Shown piece by piece: positions 58,474 through 64,000 of a DNA stretch of 64,000 nt. The stretch covers positions 28,943,318 to 29,007,317 of the forward strand of contig CM065379.1 in NCBI GenBank assembly GCA_033060915.1, read 5' to 3'. This DNA comes from Euryodendron excelsum (Eukaryota > Streptophyta > Magnoliopsida > Ericales > Pentaphylacaceae). Position 1 is the first letter of the stretch. Each line of letters starts with the position of its first letter. The position numbers and the translations under genes are program-made. The notes beneath the pieces were generated by a model, which was given only the letters and a program-made list of their open reading frames with translations, was not told where the DNA came from and ran no database searches.

Positions 58474-59721
58474 CTAGTAAAGTCTTGGGCCTATGCCCTC
58501 GTCTGCATTCCATTCACGATTGAGATTTTCAGCTAAGGCAGGATAGGTAGATGCTTCTCCCGGAGTTCTAAGTGAGTTGGCAGTGATGATGTAATCGTCA
58601 GCTTTCTTGATTGTCTGGCCTTCATTTGTTTGCTCCAGAGTTTCTCTAACAAACCACTCGGGCGATTCATATTCGTCCAGCTCGATAGGTCGTGCCCAGG
58701 GTTTTTTGCTCTGGCCTCCAATTGGGGCTCGATGCTCCTCAGGTGTACACAATGGGGGATTCTTATTATGGAGTTTGGACAGTTCCTCATCAATTTTCTT
58801 CACAGACTCGTATGCAAGTTTGTCTTCGGGGGTCGGCATCTCATTGGGGTTATATCGTGACCAGGCATCTTCGCATTCCATTTCCTTTCCGTCCTTGTAA
58901 TATATCTCTTGGCATGCAGCAAAACAAACCTTGATGTTACCAAACTTTGTAATGATGTTGACAGCATGGTCCAGTGGAGGGTTTGCAGAGCCGTTTGGAG
59001 AAGGATTTGCTGGTCGTACCCCAATGATCTTGTTATCTATCAGGTCTTGAATCTTATGCTTGAGGGCCAAACAATCTTCAGTATCATGTCCTTGGCTATC
59101 CGAATGATACTTACAGCTTACTGCAGATTTGAAATAATAAAGCAGAGGATTGGGCTGGGGTCGAGCAGGTACAGGTTTCAGATACCCAGCTACTAAGAGG
59201 CCAAAATAAACCGCGGTCTGTGAGCACGCGAGTTTTGTAAATGTCCGCTTCTTCCCACTTGTTCGCCTAGTCCGAGGAAGTATTGCATATGTTTTTTATG
59301 ATTGGGGACCACGTTTTGGTGAGGTCGCAGCTGGGTTGATAGTTCGAGAATTGAAAGGGCTTCGGGTTCTATGCTTCGAAATGGGACCATTTTCGGTGGC
59401 AGGGCCAAAAGGGTCAGGATGACATCTGAAGGAAAGGTCATATAATCCTTGTGTTTGGTTAGGGGTTGGTTTGGAAGGCATTCAAACAAGGCCCTCGGCC
59501 CGGGGAGGTCGTTAGGAAGCAACGGTGGCGGCACAGTCATGATCTTCCTTCTTCATCCTTTTTCGTCTATCATAGGTTTGGGCCTGCAAGGACTCTGCTT
59601 GCTCTCGGGTTGTGTGGGATAAGAGTGAGGAAAGCATGCCTTCCATTTCGGTCATCTTATGCTTGACTCCTCTTGTCTCTGCTAGAAACTGAGTTAAAGT
59701 ATCAAGAGTAAGCAATTCCAT
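58474..59721 (-). pseudogene. gag: Truncated Tat/Ogre-like gag, E3
   Basis: The minus-strand reading starts MELLTLDTLTQFLAETRG at 59721, with a heptad-like KHKMTEMEGMLSSLL. It hits stops near 59512 and 59470, then continues in the same frame with KHRTRSPFNSRTINPA. It then reads CKYHSDSQGHDTEDC (about 59115-59071) and an open tail from 59070: LKHKIQDLIDNKIIGVRP, PPLDHAVNIITKFGN, FVRETLEQ and a final GIGPRLY. The FKMPDFQKYDGTG capsid-like core of E1 and E2 is absent, so only an N-terminal piece and the knuckle with its tail remain. The tail after the knuckle (about 180 aa) is well kept and of unknown function. Confidence 0.78.
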
Positions 59722-61179
59722 GCTTGTAAGATTGGGGAACGAGGGAAGGTACCTAAAACCAACAAAAGGGAAGAGTTAGTGTTTGACCTTGACAAGTCTT
59801 TATGCAATGCATGCTCTAAGGTGCCCCTTTTTAAAGAAGGAAACTATTCATGATGTATTGGCTCACTTTTGGGGATAGGGGATTTGCCCCTGTATGCAGA
59901 CACCTTACCGTCAGGGAGGAACCTTCAGCCATTCATGCATTCATTCATAAAAATAAAGAAGTACATTAAATTTTGGGTTTAAGATACAAAAGAATTGAAA
60001 TACATTTTAATAGGGGGAGGTGGAACATTTTCCTTTGGACTTCCACCTATCTACTTTTACAAAAGGAAACCCCAAACTACTCTTGAGTCTTCGGATTCGC
60101 CCTCTTTGGATTTGATGTCGAGGAGGTCGCTGAGAGACCTTGTTGATTGATTGCCTCTTGTCTTCTTGGCAACCCTATCTCCATGAGCATAGAAGGATTA
60201 GGGCCCCTCTTGTAGAATGGATTGAGATGCATGCAATGAGTCCCTTAGGGTTACGTGGGAACCCTTAGGGTTTGGGTAGGTTTAATGCAAGGGAGAGTAA
60301 CGTTGGTGTCACTCTCAATGGGTTGATCATATGCATGAGAATGCAGTGACTTGAGTTACTTGGAACTCTTGTCTTGACATGGGATATTAAATGCATGAAC
60401 ATGAATATGCAAAAAGTATAAGGAGAGAAGGTACAATTGAAGTAAACATGCATGCATGAACAGTTAGATAGACATTATAACAGTATAAATACAAGCATTA
60501 TAACAGCAGGAATAAACAGGTATAAATGAAAGTAAGAGCAGTCGCCCTTTCCTCCGTGATTTTGAAAACGGTGCTCGTGTCCTAAATCCGATAGAGGTTC
60601 GGCTATGCATGGTGTCTATATGAGTATAAGGTTGAGGGTTGACTAATGCGTCCTAAAAAGGCTCGGTCTTCGGATCTTCAAACCTAGGCCCACTCCCCGA
60701 GGTGGTGCCATGATCGGTTGATGATCCGAGCGGGGGAACCATCAAGAGGCCGTAGGCAAAGAAACTGACACAACATCTTGCCCACAACCAATATACCGTT
60801 CCCCCTTTCTAACTAGAAAGGACATATCAGGGTATGCAAGTATGCAGAATGCAAGTGCACATGCAGTGTGTGTGCGTGATTTTTAATAGTGGAGGAAAGA
60901 GCCCAACAACTCCCATTCATCCTGTACATCACATTCATGCAAAGTAATTAATAAAATTTAAATATAAAGCGCACCTACAAAACAAAGATGCAAGTGTTAG
61001 TATGTGGATGACAAACATAATACAAGATAATATGAATAAATGCACGTTTTTTTTTTTTTGAAAACAATTTTGAAAATTTGGTTCTGAAAATTTAAAGTGA
61101 ATAGGATTGAACCAAGTTAATTGAAGACTCTACATGGGTAAAGGGTAAAGAGACATGACTACGGTCTAACCCTCTAAGT
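59722..61179 (-). other. E3 leader with both hairpins
   Basis: Collinear with the E2 leader. Hairpin A is CCTTTCTA-ac-TAGAAAGG at 60804-60821. Hairpin B is at 60293-60316, minus-sense GAGAGTGAC-accaac-GTTACTCTC, where one C-to-T change turns a G-C pair into a G-U pair, so the stem is kept in RNA. aacccttagggttt words lie at 60245-60275. Poly-T lies at 61050-61060. No ORF is supported. Confidence 0.75.
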
Positions 61180-61198
61180 GTCCCCAGTGGAGTCGCCA
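61180..61198 (-). other. Primer binding site of E3 (tRNA-Arg type)
   Basis: The minus strand reads TGGCGACTCCACTGGGGAC, two bases inside the LTR edge at 61201. Only one base in the first 18 differs from the complement of the tRNA-Arg(ACG) 3' end. Confidence 0.88.
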
Positions 61199-61200
61199 GC

Positions 61201-64000
61201 TGTCGCACCTATATTTTTCGCACTCGAGGAATACTCACACAAGCGGGAAAAATGCTGTACTCTCTCGTTAAAACTCACCCTCCTAAAAGAATGAGTGCGA
61301 CTATGTTTGAATTGAAAAACTGGTTTGAATAAGGGCTTTTGAAAAAGATTCGGAGTCGCCACCTAACTTGATTAAGGTGAGTTAGGTCACCTAAAAACTA
61401 AGAATAATCCGAAGACTACACTTAGGGTTTTGGAAAACGATTTGAAAATATCTCCTCAAGAGAGGGTTTTTTAGGAAAACAGGTTGTTTGGCAACCTTTG
61501 GAAAACATTTAGCTCTTTTTGAAAAAAAACTCCTTTTGGTCTTTGAAATTAGTGATCTAGGTTTGGAGGTTGGTTACGTGTAGGGAAGACGCACTAAGCT
61601 ATCACCCTACCCCGCCCTTTCGGTACCTACATGTCAATCTACCCTAGATTCACCTATGAGAGTCTTCAATTAACTAATGGTCAATCATATCCACTCTGAA
61701 AAGCAATGTTTATAAATTATCAAGTGCAAGTTAAGAAAATTGAAAAATAGATTTGGAAATAAATTTGAAAAGAAATTGATTTGATTTGAAAGAGATTTGA
61801 AATTGGATAGATTTGAAATTGAGAAATTTTGGAAATTCAAAGTAGAAATTTGAAAATAAAAATTTCAAATGGGAAATTTGAAAATAGATTGGAGATTTGG
61901 AAAGATTTTAGAATTTAAAGTTTGAAGAAAGTTGTGACTGCAGCTATGATGGTGGAATTGAAAGTTTGAAGAGTGTTGTGACTGCACGTATGAAGGTTGC
62001 CTACGTATCCCTTCGGGGGAATCAGGTCAGTCGTAGTTCGGACAACAGTCCGATTGAAAAGAGGTTTATTTGAAGAGAGAGAGATTGGATTGGAAGAAAG
62101 AAATTGAATTGAAAGTTGGATTTGGTTTGAGATTAGAAGAGGAGATTGGAAATTGAAATTGAGAAGACTGGACTTTGATTTGAAGAGATAGATTTGGACT
62201 TGTTTTGGAAAAGAGAAGGTTTTAAGAAAACCTAGACTTCGGAAAGAGAAGAGACTTAGGAAAAATTTGACTTGGCTTGGAAGATTTGGAAAGATTAGAT
62301 TTTAGGAGATGTTCGAATTAGGAAAAGTCCGATTTAGGAAAGTTTTGAATTAGGAAAAGTTTCATTTTTGAAAAGTTTTCAAATTAGGAAAGTTTCGAAT
62401 TAAGAAAGTTTCAACTTAGGAAAGTGTTGTTTTAGGAAAGTTTCGAATTAGGAAAGTTTTAGGTTTAGGAAAGTTTTCACTTTAGGAAAGTTTTGAAATA
62501 GGAAAGTATTGAATTTAGAAATGTTTTTGAATTAGGAAAAGTTTCGTTTAAGAAAGGCTTAGAATTTAGAAAGTTTCAAGTTAAGAAAGTTTTGAATTTT
62601 GGAATGTTTTGAAAAAGGGAAGTTTTGAAAGTGGAAAAGTTTAGAAAACAAGGAAGTTTTGAAAATAAGAAAGTTTCATTCTGGGAAAGGTTTGAAAAAG
62701 GAAAGTTTTCAGTTTAGGAAATGTTTGAACTAAGAAAGTTTTGAGTTTAGAAAAGTCTTAGATTTGGAAAGATGTTGAAGTTTTGGAAAGTTTAGAATTT
62801 TGGAAAGATTTAACTTGAGAAAGTTTCAAATTTAGAAAGTTTTGAATTTAGAAAGATTTGAAATTTACAAAGTTTAAGATTTAGAAAGTTTTAGAATTTT
62901 AGAAAATCTTGAGATTAGGAAAGGTTTGAGTTTAGGAAGAGTTTGAAAACTTAGGTTTGAAAAGTTAAGATTTGAAAGGAGGGTAGAATTAGGAAAGGGT
63001 TGAATTAGGAAAGATTTTTATGTTCAAGTTTTTGGAAACTTAAAGTTTAGGAAAGTGGAAGTTTAGGAAGGATTTGAATTAGGAAAGATTTGGATTTGGA
63101 AAGGATTGGATTTGGTTTCTAAAAGAAACGATTTGATTTTGTTTCCAAAAACGGAGGACGGGATCTAGTTTCCTAAACGGGGAGATTTGATTCGGTTTTC
63201 TAAAGGGAAGGTAGGATTTGGCAAGGATTTGGAAAAGGAGATTCTAAAAACCCTAGTTTTGAAAAATTATAATTTTGACGTAGAAAATAGGTTTTGGAAA
63301 CATGTATAGTTTGGATGTGAAAACAAGAGGTTTTCAAAACCTAGATTTGGAGCAAAGTTTGAAAATCATGTTTTTGGAAAGAAAATTAGGGTTTCCTAAT
63401 TGTGGGCTCTAAGGCTTGACTTGGGATCTAAGAAAAGAGTTTTTGAAAAGTGCGTTTTTGGAAACGAAGGTTTTCTAAAAGGGAATCCTAGGGAGGAGTT
63501 TTTGGAAAGCGTGTTTTTGGAAACGACGGTTTTGGAAGGAAATCCTAGAGAGGAATTTCTAGAAAGAAGATTTTGGAAAGAGAGTTTTTCGAAAGATTTT
63601 TGGAGAGAGTTCTTCCAGGAAGGTTTGTGGTTGAAGATTGTTGGAGAGAGTTTTTGGAAAGATTTTTGGGAAACATTTTTAGAAAGTGGACTTTGGGGAA
63701 AGAATTTTGGAAAGGAGTTGAAAAAGAGAGTTTTGAAAAATAGATTTTGGAGGGAGTTTTTGAAAACATCTTTGGAGAGGAGAATTTTAGGAAAGTATGT
63801 TGAAAAAGAGATTTTTAGGAAAGGATTTTTGAAAAGAGAGTTTTTAGAAGATATGAAAACATCTCACTTTCCTAAAGCAATTCTAGCCATAAGAGGGCTA
63901 GAACCACTTTAAGAAAGTGGTTTTGAAAACAATAAGTTTTGAAAATATAGACCAAAAGGTCACTTTTAATGTAACACTTTCCTAAAGCAACCCTAGCCAT
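61201..64000 (-). repeat. 5' LTR of E3, inner 2.8 kb
   Basis: Collinear with 48039 to about 50900 of the 3' LTR. On the minus strand it ends GGTGCGACA next to the PBS. It contains the PBS-like decamer (61352-61361), the terminal hairpin (about 61271-61300), the CGGAC-aaca-GTCCG hairpin (62039-62052) and the purine-rich array (about 62100-63900). The TATA box and U3 lie beyond the right edge. The 170-codon plus-strand ORF at 63400-63912 is antisense array sequence, not a gene. Confidence 0.9.

Larger units (their letters stand above)
48039..64000 (-). mobile_element. Ogre-like element E3, minus, carrying a PMD gene
   Basis: In minus order it has the 5' LTR (beyond 64000 to 61201), PBS (61198-61180), leader, gag remnant (59721-58474), non-coding interior (58473-56495), an antisense plant mobile domain gene (54639-56494, plus), PPT (53299-53286) and 3' LTR (53284-48039). 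The interior is 7.9 kb. No protease, RT, RNase H or integrase is seen, so it is non-autonomous. The LTRs match closely: 11 amino-acid-level differences over a 510-base stretch, or about 3 percent. It is therefore the youngest large insertion. The right TSD is outside the window. acaag (48034-48038) is the left flank. Confidence 0.88.

Overview
The window looks like plant nuclear DNA, probably from an angiosperm with a large, repeat-rich genome. It is AT-rich and has no gene-dense stretch. Almost all of it is LTR retrotransposons nested inside one another. I see no intact single-copy host gene, rRNA, tRNA gene, CRISPR array or bacterial feature. The species cannot be named from the sequence.

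The oldest layer is one badly decayed Ty1/copia element on the minus strand. It survives as four pieces: 46058-46138 and 11953-12443 (gag, zinc knuckle, protease), 9381-9623 (protease to pre-integrase) and 2751-5266 (integrase, RT, RNase H). The pieces were separated by later insertions whose target site duplications (TSDs) are still visible: an Ogre-like solo LTR (S1, 5267-9380, minus), a Tekay-like solo LTR (T1, 9624-11952, TSD accaa) and a complete Ogre-like element (E1, 12444-46057, plus, TSD actag/actaa). The copia 3' end is cut by another Tekay-like LTR (1012-2750, minus). That LTR is itself broken by a plus-strand copia-type LTR running off the left edge.

E1 is a host in turn. A second complete element of the same family (E2, 16923-31909, TSD atgct) sits in its leader, and a solo LTR (S2, 35630-40359, TSD tcatg/tcgtg) sits in its internal region. 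E1 and E2 have LTRs of about 4.0-4.3 kb and a primer binding site complementary to the 3' end of tRNA-Arg. They also have a long leader, a gag pseudogene, a tandem array just before the polypurine tract (PPT), and no recognisable protease, RT, RNase H or integrase. They are best read as non-autonomous Tat/Ogre derivatives.

Right of the copia remnant are a truncated LTR-like piece (46139 to about 47330), a 0.7-kb unassigned repeat stretch ending at 48038, and a minus-strand element E3 (48039 to beyond 64000). E3's LTRs differ by only about 3 percent over the stretch I compared, so it is the youngest large insertion. Between its gag remnant and its 3' LTR, in antisense, E3 carries a decayed but well recognisable plant mobile domain (PMD) gene (54639-56494). 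That gene keeps its own upstream region, a probable 5'-UTR intron and a 3' intron. It is the most interesting item here. Short hairpins conserved among E1, E2 and E3 (two in the leader, one beside the PPT with a compensatory change, one near the LTR end) are candidate RNA signals that would let these pol-less elements use proteins supplied by others.

All boundaries, TSDs and motifs were read by eye. Percentages are rough counts over short stretches, and family names rest on remembered hallmarks, not on a database search.
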